In this document: positions 1 to 8,105 of the stretch, piece after piece | How the letters are laid out: every line of letters starts with the position of its first letter | How positions within the stretch are numbered: the stretch's first letter is position 1 | Assembly: GCF_000010285.1 (NCBI RefSeq) | Contig: NC_010617.1 | Coordinates: 62,001 to 126,000, forward strand | Direction: 5' to 3' | DNA length: 64,000 bases | DNA from: Kocuria rhizophila DC2201 | GTDB lineage: Bacteria > Actinomycetota > Actinomycetes > Actinomycetales > Micrococcaceae | Translations under genes and position numbers: made by a program | The notes under the pieces: model-generated | Told to the model about the DNA's origin: nothing | Database searches by the model: none | The model's input: the letters and a program-made list of their open reading frames with translations, nothing else

Positions 1-183
1 TTGCGATCCCTGGTGACGGCCCCCGGCTGTGCGCTCGGCAAAGGGAACCGGCTCTGACCCGGGGAGCACCGCTTCTCAGGCGGCTGGTGATGCTGGTCTA
101 CGGTCGCATCTCAGACCGACACCAGGTCTTCCATTGCTGGTGGCTCCACTTGAAGCCGTTGGCGCGGGGCCTTCCGCTTTTAA

Positions 184-203
184 CCCGGATCGTTCACGAC
201 GCC
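184..203 (+). repeat. Left terminal inverted repeat of the IS1380 element
   Basis: The sequence CCCGGATCGTTCACGACG matches the reverse complement of the right end at 1533-1554 (CCCCGGTCTTTCATGACGG) with one gap and few mismatches. It sits about 100 bases before the transposase start. Bases 196-205 happen also to match the dispersed ACGACGCCGC motif. Confidence 0.55.
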
Positions 204-303
204 GCGGAGTGATCGGCGCGTAGAAGCACGGAAGCGCCTGCACAGCAGGGGAAACTTGTGACTGCGATGTCCCAAGTTCTCCGAGTTGGAAGGCGCTCCG
301 TAG

Positions 304-1487
304 GTGAAGCGTACTTCGTGGTCGACGGGTCTGTCCGTGACGGCCGAAGGTGTCGGCGTGGTGGCTCACACGGGCAGCATTATGACCAGGCTCCTGGCCG
401 ACCGGACCGGCCTGACCGACGAGCTGTTCAAGGCGATGACCCGCCGCAACTTTGTCCCTGGTCACGACCGGGGTCGTGTCCTTGCTGACGTGGCGGTGAT
501 GCTCGCCGACGGTGGCGAGGCGATCGCCGCCATCGACGTGCTGCGGCACCAGGCCGGTGTCCTGGGCCCGGTCGCATCGGCCCCGACGGTGTGGCGCACG
601 CTGAAGTCGATGACGGCCGGTCGACGGAATCAGATCGCGGCCGCCCGTGCTCGGGCCCGGCGCCACGTGTGGGCCCAACTGCCCGGCGGCATCCCGGCGT
701 CCAAGGTCGCCGGGGTCGACCTCGCCGACGTCATCGTGCTAGACATCGACGCCACGATCGTGATCGCGCACAGCGAGAAGGAGAACGCGGCCGCCACGTT
801 CAAGCGGCCCTTCGGCTACCACCCGATCGGGGTTTGGTGCGACAACACCAGTGAGTTCCTCGCCGCCAAGCCGCGGGCAGGCAACGCCGGCTCGAACACC
901 ACTGTCGACCACATCGAAGTGCTGACCGAGGCGATCGCCCAGGTCCCCGGCACTCACCACAAGAAGTTGCTCATCCGCTCCGACGGCGCCGGTTCGTCCC
1001 ACGGGCTACTGGACTGGCTCACCGAACAGGGCACGGTCCGCGGCCGCAGCGTCGAGTGCGGCGTGGGATTCGCGATCACCGGGAAGCTCCGCGATGCCAT
1101 CGATCTGGTCCCGAAGAAGGTCTGGACCCCAGCACTCGATGCCGACGGCGGCGTTCGTGAGGGCGGCGACGTCGCCGAGCTGACCGGCCTCATCGACCCG
1201 AAGGTTCTCGCCAAGTGGCCAGCCGGGATGCGGGTGATCGTGCGCCGCGAACGCCCCAACCCCGGGCCAACCTGACCGCGTGGACCCGCCTGCTCGGCTA
1301 CATCGGCGACGCCGCCACGTTGGCAACCTGCGAGCCGAAGGCGTTGCGCTACCGCTTCTTCCACGTGCTCGCCCGACTCGCTCACAGCGCACGCCGACGT
1401 CGCCTCAGGATTCCGGAGTCGTGGCCCTGGGCAGCCGCGATCGTCGCGGTCTTCGCGAACATCGCCGCCATCCCGCAACAGGCCTGA
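304..1487 (+). pseudogene. IS1380-family transposase, deleted and frameshifted
   Basis: From a GTG at 304 the reading frame encodes an IS1380-type DDE transposase N-terminal and central part: residues VTAEGVGVVAHTGS near the start, the catalytic-domain stretch VIVLDIDATIV, and VIVRRERPNPG just before the break. That frame ends at 1275. The family's C-terminal part (LTAWTRLLG through RLAHSARRRRLRI) continues in another frame to 1487. Intact relatives have roughly 100 more residues between these blocks, including the region of the last catalytic acid, so a deletion that also shifted frame removed them. The product should be inactive. Confidence 0.8.
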
Positions 1488-1532
1488 CCTGGCCCGTCCG
1501 CCCCCGATCACACGGCTCCGACACGGTCCCGA

Positions 1533-1554
1533 CCGCCGTCATGAAAGACCGGGG
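1533..1554 (-). repeat. Right terminal inverted repeat of the IS1380 element
   Basis: This is the inverted partner of 184-203. It follows the transposase stop by about 45 bases, the usual compact arrangement of IS1380-family ends. Confidence 0.55.
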
Positions 1555-2685
1555 CTAGCCCTGGGCCTCGCCGAGGCGCGCTTCGGGTGTGAGCTCGGCG
1601 CGGAGACCGCCGCCGGTCGCAGCCCGTGCAAGAGCGCGACCCAGCGCAGGTGCCTGCTTGAACAAATTGTGACCGGCCACGAAGAAGACAGAGCCTGCCT
1701 CCCACACGGCCACGCCGTCCTCACTCCACGGGAGGTCGGTCACCCAGCAGTGGAGGAAGTCGCGCGGCTCTGGGTGGAGACCGGGCAGCGCCCGTGTCAC
1801 GTATTCGCGTGCGCGTTCGTCCAGCGATCGAATCGCCGCCGGGTCGATGAAAGTTCCGTCGTCGCGGACGCCGACGGTGTCGCTGAGTCCGACCGAATAG
1901 CTGCTGTTGCCCGGTAGCGGTGTCGCGTAGACGCCGACTTCGCCGAAGACGCCGCTGCTGTCCTGCAGGCACGCGACTCGTGCCGGGGCGGCGGCTTTCA
2001 CGTCGAAGGTCAACCGCACGTGTGCGGCGAGGCGAACCGGCAGCGACAGGCCGACGCTGCGTGCCAGGCGGGCGGTTTCGCGGCCGGCGCACACGACCAC
2101 CTTGGAGTAGACAGCCCGGTCGGTAACGCTGCGCACCTCGACCGTCCCGTCGGCGCGGGGATCGATGGAGATGACCTCACTGGTGGTGACCACATCAGCT
2201 AGGGCGCCCGTGAGTGCCGTGATTGCGGCGCGGGTGCGGATCGCGCCGCCTGACTCATCGAGCACCGCTGGCCCCGAGTACCCAGCGAGCAGCGGCATCC
2301 GCTGGGCGACCTCGGCCGCGTCGATCTCGTGCGCTTCCACGCCGCCGACCTGGTCGAGCACCCGCAGCCGCGCCAGGGCGCTGTCTCCGATCGCCAGGAC
2401 ACCGTCTGATGAGACCAGCTCGACGTCGAAGTGTTCGGCCCACTCATCCCATATGCCGCGACTTTCGCGCGCGAAAGCGACGAGTCGCGGGTCGTCGTGG
2501 GCATGCCGGAAGATCCGCGACTCGCCTGCGGACTGACCCGCCCCGGGCAGACCAGCCTCGTACAAGCGCACCGGCACGCCCTGCTCCTGCAGCGCGTACG
2601 CCGTCGACAGACCGACGATCCCGCCCCCGATCACTGCTACCTCGGGTGAACGCGTCGTGGCAATGCCGTCGTCAGTTCCTGTCAT
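1555..2685 (-). CDS. FAD-dependent amino acid/N-methyl amino acid oxidase (DAO superfamily, SolA-like)
   Basis: The 376-residue protein belongs to the DAO family that includes monomeric sarcosine oxidase and N-methyl-tryptophan oxidase; members oxidise secondary or primary amino groups and release hydrogen peroxide. The FAD dinucleotide motif VIGGGIVGLS lies at residues 18-27. A Cys in LHCWVTDLPW falls where MSOX carries its covalent-FAD cysteine, and FFVAGHNLFKQAPALG near the C-terminus is typical of the family. ATG 2685 follows GAGGAA at good spacing. The stop codon lies in the end of the adjacent IS element, so the last residues may have been altered by the insertion, although overall length is normal. 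The substrate cannot be read from sequence. Confidence 0.8.
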   Translation of the reverse strand: MTGTDDGIATTRSPEVAVIGGGIVGLSTAYALQEQGVPVRLYEAGLPGAGQSAGESRIFRHAHDDPRLVAFARESRGIWDEWAEHFDVELVSSDGVLAIGDSALARLRVLDQVGGVEAHEIDAAEVAQRMPLLAGYSGPAVLDESGGAIRTRAAITALTGALADVVTTSEVISIDPRADGTVEVRSVTDRAVYSKVVVCAGRETARLARSVGLSLPVRLAAHVRLTFDVKAAAPARVACLQDSSGVFGEVGVYATPLPGNSSYSVGLSDTVGVRDDGTFIDPAAIRSLDERAREYVTRALPGLHPEPRDFLHCWVTDLPWSEDGVAVWEAGSVFFVAGHNLFKQAPALGRALARAATGGGLRAELTPEARLGEAQG

Positions 2686-2826
2686 CGCGGTTCCTCGATC
2701 TGTTGGTGATTAGCGATAGGCCGCAAGAGAAGGGGCCGCTGCCACGACGTCAGCGGGCCGTGTAAGCCCGAAGTCACCGCGCGCAGCGACCCCTCCTCTC
2801 TGGGCCAGTACTCCCGGTCTGTGGTG

Positions 2827-3129
2827 TCAGGCGGGGAGTTTGGAGCCCAGGACGTCGAGCTTCTCGATCGTGGGCTCGCTGAACAGTTTGCCGGTCTGCT
2901 CGCCGAGAGCGGTCGCAACTGCGCCGGACAGGTGCGCGTCGCGGCCGGCGTCGTCGGGGAACACGTCGAAGATCCCGAAGGAGGACGGGCCGAGACGGAT
3001 CGCGAACCACGCGACGGTGGCCGGTTCCTCCTCAACGAGCCCTCGCCCGATGCCGAGGAATTCCTGGACCTCGTCTTCCTTGCCGGGCAGAGCCTCCAGC
3101 CTGACAAGCAGTCCCTTAGTCACGCTCAT
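2827..3129 (-). CDS. ABM-domain protein (putative quinol monooxygenase)
   Basis: The 100-residue product has the length and pattern of a single antibiotic-biosynthesis-monooxygenase (ABM) domain: LLVRLEALPGKEDEVQEFL at the N-terminus and a central WFAIRLGPSSFGIFDVF strand region. Such small ferredoxin-like proteins form dimers and oxidise quinols or protect against reactive compounds, but the substrate is unknown here. Its ATG overlaps the stop codon of the upstream PfpI-like gene as ATGA, and GAGGTGAT precedes it, so the two were one transcript. About 140 bases without a gene separate it from the oxidase. Confidence 0.7.
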   Translation of the reverse strand: MSVTKGLLVRLEALPGKEDEVQEFLGIGRGLVEEEPATVAWFAIRLGPSSFGIFDVFPDDAGRDAHLSGAVATALGEQTGKLFSEPTIEKLDVLGSKLPA

Positions 3130-3603
3130 AACATCACCTCTTCCTGGGTCGAATTGCTCGCAAATTGCGTCACGATTGTATCGCAGAACACAGGCAGGTG
3201 ATCGGGCGAGCGGCTGGTGATCAGGTTCCCGTCCACCACGACGTCCTGGTCGACGACGTCAGCACCGGCGTTGCGCAGGTCCGTGCGGATGCTCGGGAAG
3301 GACGTCAAGGTGCGGCCTTCGACCACACCGGCCTCGATTAGCGTCCACGGCCCGTGACAGATCGCCGCAACGGGCTTGCCGCTTTCGACGACCTCGCGGA
3401 CGAAGGAGACCGCGTCGGGGTCAACCCGGAGGTGGTCGGGGTTCACCGTGCCGCCCGGGAGAAGCAGGGCGTCATAGTGGGTGACAGAGGCGTCCGCGAC
3501 CAACCCGTCAACGGTGAACGTGCCTGCTGCATCCAGATCGTTCTCACGCGTCTGAATCTCACCGTCATGGATCGACAGCACCTCGGTCTGTGCGCCGGCC
3601 CGC
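3126..3603 (-). pseudogene. DJ-1/PfpI family protein, 5' end lost
   Basis: The recognisable part begins at AGAQTEVLSIHDGE and runs through LLLPGGTVNPD, the nucleophile elbow AICHGPWTLIEAG and LRNAGADVVDQ, matching the protease I/deglycase branch of the DJ-1 family. Intact members start with about 25 more residues containing the first beta strand and a catalytic Glu. Here the frame runs upstream into antisense glucoamylase DNA, with no initiation site for the proper N-terminus. The gene was therefore truncated by a recombination whose junction lies near 3600. The 3' end overlaps the ABM gene by ATGA. Confidence 0.75.
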
Positions 3604-3786
3604 TCCGGCCGGGTCCAGGACGCCGCGCGGCTCATGCGCACCACGGTGGGCTTCGCCTCGGACCTCGGTCTGCTCTCCGAGGAGTACGACGCCGCACGGG
3701 GGCGTCTGGCGGGCAACTTCCCCCAGGCGTTCAGTCACTTGGGGCTGATCCGCGCCGCGGACGCCCTGACCGCCGCGCTCGCGTAG
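3601..3786 (+). pseudogene. Glycoside hydrolase family 15 (glucoamylase) C-terminal fragment
   Basis: Reading from 3601 to the TAG at 3784-3786 gives about 61 residues including DLGLLSEEYDAARGR and GNFPQAFSHLGLI, the characteristic C-terminal end of GH15 glucoamylase/trehalase-type proteins, which are normally about 600 residues long. Everything upstream is replaced by the PfpI-like gene on the opposite strand. This is the surviving tail of a chromosomal gene cut by the accessory segment. Confidence 0.8.
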
Positions 3787-3847
3787 CCGGGCGGCGGCGT
3801 CGGCCCGTCGCGCTCGCGTAGCCAGGCGGCGTCGTCCCGCGGAACGG

Positions 3848-3880
3848 AGCAGGCCCACCCCGGTGCGGGATGGGCCTGCT
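3848..3880. terminator. Hairpin terminator between GH15 remnant and subtilisin gene
   Basis: AGCAGGCCCA at 3848-3857 pairs perfectly with TGGGCCTGCT at 3871-3880 around a 13-base loop. It lies between two convergent gene ends, so it could stop transcription from both sides. Confidence 0.7.
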
Positions 3881-3891
3881 CTGCGGTGACG

Positions 3892-3940
3892 GTGCGTGCC
3901 GCACCCGACCGCGGGACTAGGCGGCGGGTGCGGCACGCAC
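3892..3940 (-). terminator. Long hairpin terminator just after the subtilisin stop
   Basis: GTGCGTGCCGCACCC at 3892-3906 is a perfect 15-base inverted copy of 3926-3940. It begins four bases beyond the stop codon of the protease gene (3944), a position expected for its transcription terminator. Confidence 0.75.
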
Positions 3941-3943
3941 TGC

Positions 3944-5194
3944 TCAGCGACCCCCGGTGAGGGTGGTGGTGTTGAGCATCAGGTTGGGTGATCCGTTGAC
4001 GTGGTCGATGGTGCTGGGGGTCGCGGCGCTCTTGAGCGCGCGCTCCACCTCGGCGACGCTCGCGGTGGGGTGCTGCTGCAGGTACAGGGCAGCGGCGCCG
4101 GCCACGTGGGGTGTGGCCATGGAGGTGCCGGAGATCGTGTTGGTCCCGGAGTCGCTGGACGGCCACGCGGAGGTGATGTCCGTGCCAGGGGCCAGGATGT
4201 CCACGCACGAGCCCCAGTTGGAGAACTCGGAAAGCTGGTCGCGGCGGTCCGTGGAGCCCACGGTGATGCCCGCGCTCGCGCGGGCCGGGGAGAAGTTGCA
4301 CGCGTTCTCGTAGTCGTTGCCCGCGGCCACCAGGGGCACCACGCCGGCGCGGGACATCCGTCCGATCGCGTTGTCCAGGGCGGCGGAGGCGCCGCCACCC
4401 AGGCTCATGTTCGCCACGGACGGGCCGTTCACGTTGGAGGACACCCAGTCCATGCCGGCCACGATACCCGCGGTGGAACCGGTGCCGTCACAGCCGAGCA
4501 CGCGCACGGGGACCACGTTCGCACCCTTGGCCACGCCGTAACTGGAGCCCGCGGTGGTGCCGGCCACGTGCGTGCCGTGACCGTTGCAGTCGTTGCTGCC
4601 CCGGCCGTCCTCGATGGAGGTCACACCGGAGGCCACGCGGCCCCGGAACTCGGAGTGGGAGGCGCGGACGCCGGTGTCGATGATGAACGCGGTGACGCCC
4701 TGGCCGGTGGCGTTGTAGGAGTAGGTGCCGTTGAGCGGCAGGTCCTTCTGGTCCGCGCGGTCCAGGCCCCACGTGGCGCCGTTCTGCGTGGCACTGGCCC
4801 GCACGGTCTTGTTCTTCTCCACCACGGCCACGCCGGGATCCGCGTCCAGGGCCTTGACCTGGGCCGGGGTCAGGTCAGCGGTGAAGCCACCCAGGTTCTT
4901 GAACTTCTGCTTGACCTTCACGCCCTTGGACTGCCACTTGTCCGCCTGCTTCTGCGTGGTGCTGGCCACCGCGCTCTTGGCAGCCGCGCTGGTGGTGGCG
5001 CCGGACGCCGAGGCCGGCATCTCGAGCATGACCACGTACTCGCCGCCCGTGACGTCCAGGACCTGAGCCTGCTGGTTGATGCTGTTCCCACCCGAGGCCG
5101 GGGCTGCGGGGGGAGCGGCCACGCCGGGGGAGACGGTGCCGAGGACGACTGCCGCTGCAGCCGCCGTGGCGAGGATCGTGTTCTTTTTGCTCAT
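3944..5194 (-). CDS. Secreted S8 family serine peptidase (subtilisin/proteinase K type)
   Basis: The 416-residue preproenzyme has a Sec signal (MSKKN then an Ala/Val-rich core, cleavage probably near APPAAPA), an I9 inhibitor propeptide at about residues 50-133, and a peptidase S8 domain. The catalytic triad is visible as Asp173 (FIIDTG), His206 (CNGHGTHVAGT) and Ser358 (SGTSMATPHVAG), with oxyanion Asn293 in AAGND. The pattern fits the proteinase K/aqualysin branch without extra C-terminal domains. ATG 5194 is chosen because the signal peptide starts there and AAGG lies upstream; an earlier in-frame ATG would add 19 residues that spoil the signal. It should be exported and self-processed to an extracellular protease. 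Confidence 0.92.
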   Translation of the reverse strand: MSKKNTILATAAAAAVVLGTVSPGVAAPPAAPASGGNSINQQAQVLDVTGGEYVVMLEMPASASGATTSAAAKSAVASTTQKQADKWQSKGVKVKQKFKNLGGFTADLTPAQVKALDADPGVAVVEKNKTVRASATQNGATWGLDRADQKDLPLNGTYSYNATGQGVTAFIIDTGVRASHSEFRGRVASGVTSIEDGRGSNDCNGHGTHVAGTTAGSSYGVAKGANVVPVRVLGCDGTGSTAGIVAGMDWVSSNVNGPSVANMSLGGGASAALDNAIGRMSRAGVVPLVAAGNDYENACNFSPARASAGITVGSTDRRDQLSEFSNWGSCVDILAPGTDITSAWPSSDSGTNTISGTSMATPHVAGAAALYLQQHPTASVAEVERALKSAATPSTIDHVNGSPNLMLNTTTLTGGR

Positions 5195-5713
5195 GGGGGA
5201 ACCTTCGATCGTGGGTCGGGCGAGAGCCAGAGGGGGTCTCAGGAATAACAAGGACAGGCCGGTGAGTGTGCGGCAGCACGGAGCCTGCGGAGTATCACAT
5301 GCGCACCCTCTCGACGTGTTCGCCGGTCACCGCAGATCAGAGGCGGGTCGCTGAGTGCTTCTTCACCGTAATCTGACTGTTATCCGCAAAACAATGGCCA
5401 TCTGGCCACTCTTGCTGGCCGGTCGGCCATTCTTTTTCTGCGCAGCCGTGGTGTGACGCATTTGCCAATGCTCATGTGTAGGGGGATATTTCCCGCCGCC
5501 CACAGCATTCGTTATCACCTAGTACGCCGTACGGCGCAGCGCAGCTTGCGCGGCCCTGGCGGGCGCAACCAGATGTAGTGGTCAGAGGAAAAGAGCAGCC
5601 CACGTGTAGTAGTGGTGCTGCGCCGATCGAAAGAGAAGACGTGATGGTGAGATGAGCGCGAGCCTCGCAAGGCCGCCCTGCAATTCCAGGACCTCGATCC
5701 GCACGACTCGCCC
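5195..5713. other. Gene-free stretch with an inverted repeat
   Basis: No convincing coding region was found between the subtilisin start and the nrdI remnant. The segment is more AT-rich than its surroundings and should contain the protease promoter. An inverted repeat AATGGCC (5393-5399) and GGCCATT (5425-5431), with an internal run of TGGCC-type words and followed by CTTTTTCT, could be an operator or a plus-strand terminator. Nothing else recognisable was seen. Confidence 0.4.
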
Positions 5714-6145
5714 GACCCGGTCTATTCCTCCAGCGTTTCCGAGAACACCCGTCGACGCGTGGAACGGCTGGAGCGGGAGGCCGTGCGCATCCCCCTGCGG
5801 CCACGGGCTGAGGGGATGATCCGGGTCTCCCGCCCGTACGTCCTGGTGCTGCCCACGTACGGCGGCGGGGAGCGTTCCGGAGCCGTCCCCAAGCAGGTGG
5901 TCCAGTTCCTCAACGACCCCGTCAACCGCTCCCTGCTCCGAGGGGTCATCACCTCGGGCAGCACCAACTTCGGGGAGCACTACTGCATTGCCGGGCCCAT
6001 CGTCTCCGCGAAGTGCCGCGTGCCGGAGCTGTACCGCTTCGAGCTGCTCGGCACGGACCGGGACGTCACCCGTGTCACCGAGGGGCTGCGCGAGTTCTGG
6101 TCCGCGCAGCCACCCCCGCCCACCCACCGGAAGGACACCGGGTGA
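5714..6145 (+). pseudogene. nrdI: Class Ib ribonucleotide reductase flavodoxin NrdI, start codon lost
   Basis: The translation [10 protein letters not shown], then [28 protein letters not shown] and [19 protein letters not shown] is NrdI, the FMN protein that supplies the oxidant for the manganese cofactor of NrdF. The conserved stretch is open from 5714, but the codons ahead reach an in-frame stop without any ATG or GTG. The first usable start (GTG 5759) would delete the SSVSENT phosphate-binding loop. The usual YFSS reads YSSS. The end overlaps the nrdE remnant as GTGA. Loss of the start and the broken nrdE downstream argue that this copy is dead. Confidence 0.8.
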
Positions 6146-6499
6146 GCATCACCGCACCACCCTTGTCAGTACAGCCCGCACCCCCGGGGGATCGGCGAAC
6201 GCCAGGACCCCCACGCGCTGAACGCACAGCTGAACCTCTTCGCCCCGGACGGCTCCATCCAGTTCGATAGGGACCGCGAGGCGGTGGCGGCCTACCTGTC
6301 CCAGCGCGTGGCACCCTGCAGGCGGCACTTCAACTCCGTGCGGCACCGGCTCGAGTGGCTGATCCGCCACGGGTACTAGGAGGTGGCCTTCCTGCGGTCC
6401 TACGAGCCGGACTTCATGGTGCAGCTGCACGAGCGCGTGAGCCGGGCCGGGCACCGGTTCCACACGCTCCCGGGGGCGTTCACGTTCTACACGTCCTGA
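6142..6499 (+). pseudogene. nrdE: Class Ib ribonucleotide reductase large subunit NrdE, N-terminal fragment
   Basis: A GTG overlapping the nrdI stop begins the gene. A frameshift in the C/G run near 6182-6190 follows, after which HALNAQLNLFAPDGSIQF, HFNSVRHRLEWLIRHGY, YEPDFMVQLHERVS and LPGAFTFYTS match the first 110 or so residues of NrdE. An in-frame TAG at 6377-6379 interrupts the conserved HGYYE motif, and homology stops at 6499, whereas intact NrdE has about 700 residues. No nrdF is present. A functional reductase must be encoded elsewhere. Confidence 0.82.
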
Positions 6500-6690
6500 G
6501 CCCTGACGAGCTTCGATGCTCGCGGCGATGGCGGCGCTCCACGCGGCCCTCCTTCCAGAAGGTTGCCCGCCCCCGGGCGCCCACGTACCGTGGGGTCGTT
6601 TCGTGCGGGCCCACACGCCTCGCGCGATCGTACGACTCCCGGCCGCTCATCCGTGCCGCCGGCGGTGTTCGACAGTGGGGAGATGTGGCC

Positions 6691-8067
6691 GTGGCGCTCA
6701 GTGCTCTGGATTTGTTCTCGGTGGGAATCGGACCGTCGTCCTCCCACACCGTGGGTCCCATGCGGGCCGCCCGGCTGTTCGTGGCGGGCCTCGCCGACGA
6801 CGCCCTGCTGGGCTCCGTGACCCGCGTGCACTCCCAGCTCTTCGGCTCCCTCGGCGCCACCGGGTGGGGCCACGGCTCGGACAAGGCCGTGGTACTGGGC
6901 CTCATGGGCGAGGACCCCGAGACCGTGGACACCGACCACGCGGACGAGAAGGTCGCGCTCGCGAGTGAGAAGGGCGAGCTGCTGCTGGGCGGTGAACACC
7001 CCATCGCGTTCGATCGCGCGCAGGACGTGGTGATGCACCGCCGCAAGTCCCTGCCCACCCACCCCAACGGCATGAGCTTCACCGCGTACGACGCCGCCGG
7101 TGACGTGATCCGCGACAGCATCTACTACTCCGTGGGCGGCGGGTTCGTGGTGGACGACTCCAAGAGCAGCGCGGACAAGATCGTGGAGGACACCACCCCC
7201 GTCAAGTACCCGTTCAGCACGGGCGACGAGCTGCTGGCCATCTGCGAGTCCGCGAACCTGACCATCGCGCAGGTGATGGCCGCCAACGAGCTCTCGTGGC
7301 GCCCCGGGCAGGAGACCCGGGACCAGCTGCTGCACATCTGGTCCGTGATGCAGGAGTGCGTGGAGAACGGCTGCACCCGCGAGGAGAAGACCCTGCCCGG
7401 GGGATTGAAGGTGCGGCGTCGTGCGCCCGAGATGCGCAAGCGGCTGCTGGCCAAGGAGCCCGGCAACGACCCCCTGTACGGCATGGACTGGGTGAACCTC
7501 TACGCGCTCGCCGTTAACGAGGAGAACGCGTCCGGCGGTCGGATCGTCACCGCCCCCACCAACGGTGCGGCCGGGATCATCCCCGCGGTGCTGCACTTCT
7601 ACACGCGCTTCATGAAGGACGCCTGCGACGACAAGATCGTGGACTTCCTGCTCACCGCCGCCGCGATCGGGATCGTGATCAAGGAGAACGCCTCGATCTC
7701 CGGTGCGGAGGTGGGCTGCCAGGGTGAGGTGGGCTCCGCGTGTTCCATGGCCGCGGCCGGGCTGTGCGCCGTGCTGGGCGGCAGCGCCCGCCAGGTGGAG
7801 TGCGCTGCGGAGATGGGCATCGAGCACAACCTGGGGCTCACGTGCGACCCCGTGGGCGGGCTCGTGCAGATCCCGTGCATCGAGCGCAACGCGATCGCCA
7901 GCGTCAAGGCCATCAACTCCGCGCGGCTGTCCATGCAGGGGGACGGTATCCACAAGGTCTCCCTGGACCAGGTGGTCAAGACCATGCGCGAGACCGGCGC
8001 GGACATGAAGATCAAGTACAAGGAGACCTCTCGCGGCGGCCTGGCCGTGAACGTCATCGAGTGCTGA
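6691..8067 (+). CDS. sdaA: L-serine ammonia-lyase (iron-sulfur L-serine dehydratase)
   Basis: The cytosolic enzyme deaminates L-serine to pyruvate and ammonia using a 4Fe-4S cluster. The N-terminal motif [18 protein letters not shown] and the C-terminal catalytic domain are fused in one chain. Cluster ligands are visible as Cys343, Cys385 and Cys396, and the protein ends in ...NVIEC with Cys458 as last residue, matching the tail ligand described for Legionella serine dehydratase. This numbering supports GTG 6691, which has GGGGAG eight bases upstream. Length (458) is normal. The nrd remnants lie upstream, and the ACR3 gene starts 38 bases downstream, so the two may share a transcript. Confidence 0.95.
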   Translation: MALSALDLFSVGIGPSSSHTVGPMRAARLFVAGLADDALLGSVTRVHSQLFGSLGATGWGHGSDKAVVLGLMGEDPETVDTDHADEKVALASEKGELLLGGEHPIAFDRAQDVVMHRRKSLPTHPNGMSFTAYDAAGDVIRDSIYYSVGGGFVVDDSKSSADKIVEDTTPVKYPFSTGDELLAICESANLTIAQVMAANELSWRPGQETRDQLLHIWSVMQECVENGCTREEKTLPGGLKVRRRAPEMRKRLLAKEPGNDPLYGMDWVNLYALAVNEENASGGRIVTAPTNGAAGIIPAVLHFYTRFMKDACDDKIVDFLLTAAAIGIVIKENASISGAEVGCQGEVGSACSMAAAGLCAVLGGSARQVECAAEMGIEHNLGLTCDPVGGLVQIPCIERNAIASVKAINSARLSMQGDGIHKVSLDQVVKTMRETGADMKIKYKETSRGGLAVNVIEC

Positions 8068-8105
8068 GCCCCCGCACACCCCATCACCAGAAGGACCCCT
8101 CAGCC

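Larger units (their letters stand above)
184..1556 (+). mobile_element. IS1380-family insertion sequence, internally deleted
   Basis: The element is delimited by imperfect terminal inverted repeats at 184-203 and 1533-1554 and carries one transposase gene of IS1380 type. About 100 codons of the transposase are missing from the middle, so the copy is probably immobile by itself. The right end abuts the 3' end of the neighbouring flavin oxidase gene, whose stop codon lies in the last bases of the element. Exact outer ends and a target duplication could not be fixed by eye. Confidence 0.7.

Noticed and set aside
1-180. A partial gene at the left window edge (a frame open to a TGA at 55-57)
   Set aside because: Only 18 codons are visible and show no recognisable motif, and the adjacent 120 bases before the IS end are featureless.
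4001-5248. A 415-codon open frame antisense to the subtilisin gene
   Set aside because: It is Gly/His/Arg-rich with no family pattern, while the opposite strand encodes a complete peptidase with catalytic triad. It arises from high-GC codon structure.
5393-5431. Small RNA gene in the 5.2-5.7 kb gap
   Set aside because: The inverted repeat and T-rich stretch resemble a terminator, but no promoter or conserved structure upstream supports an RNA gene.
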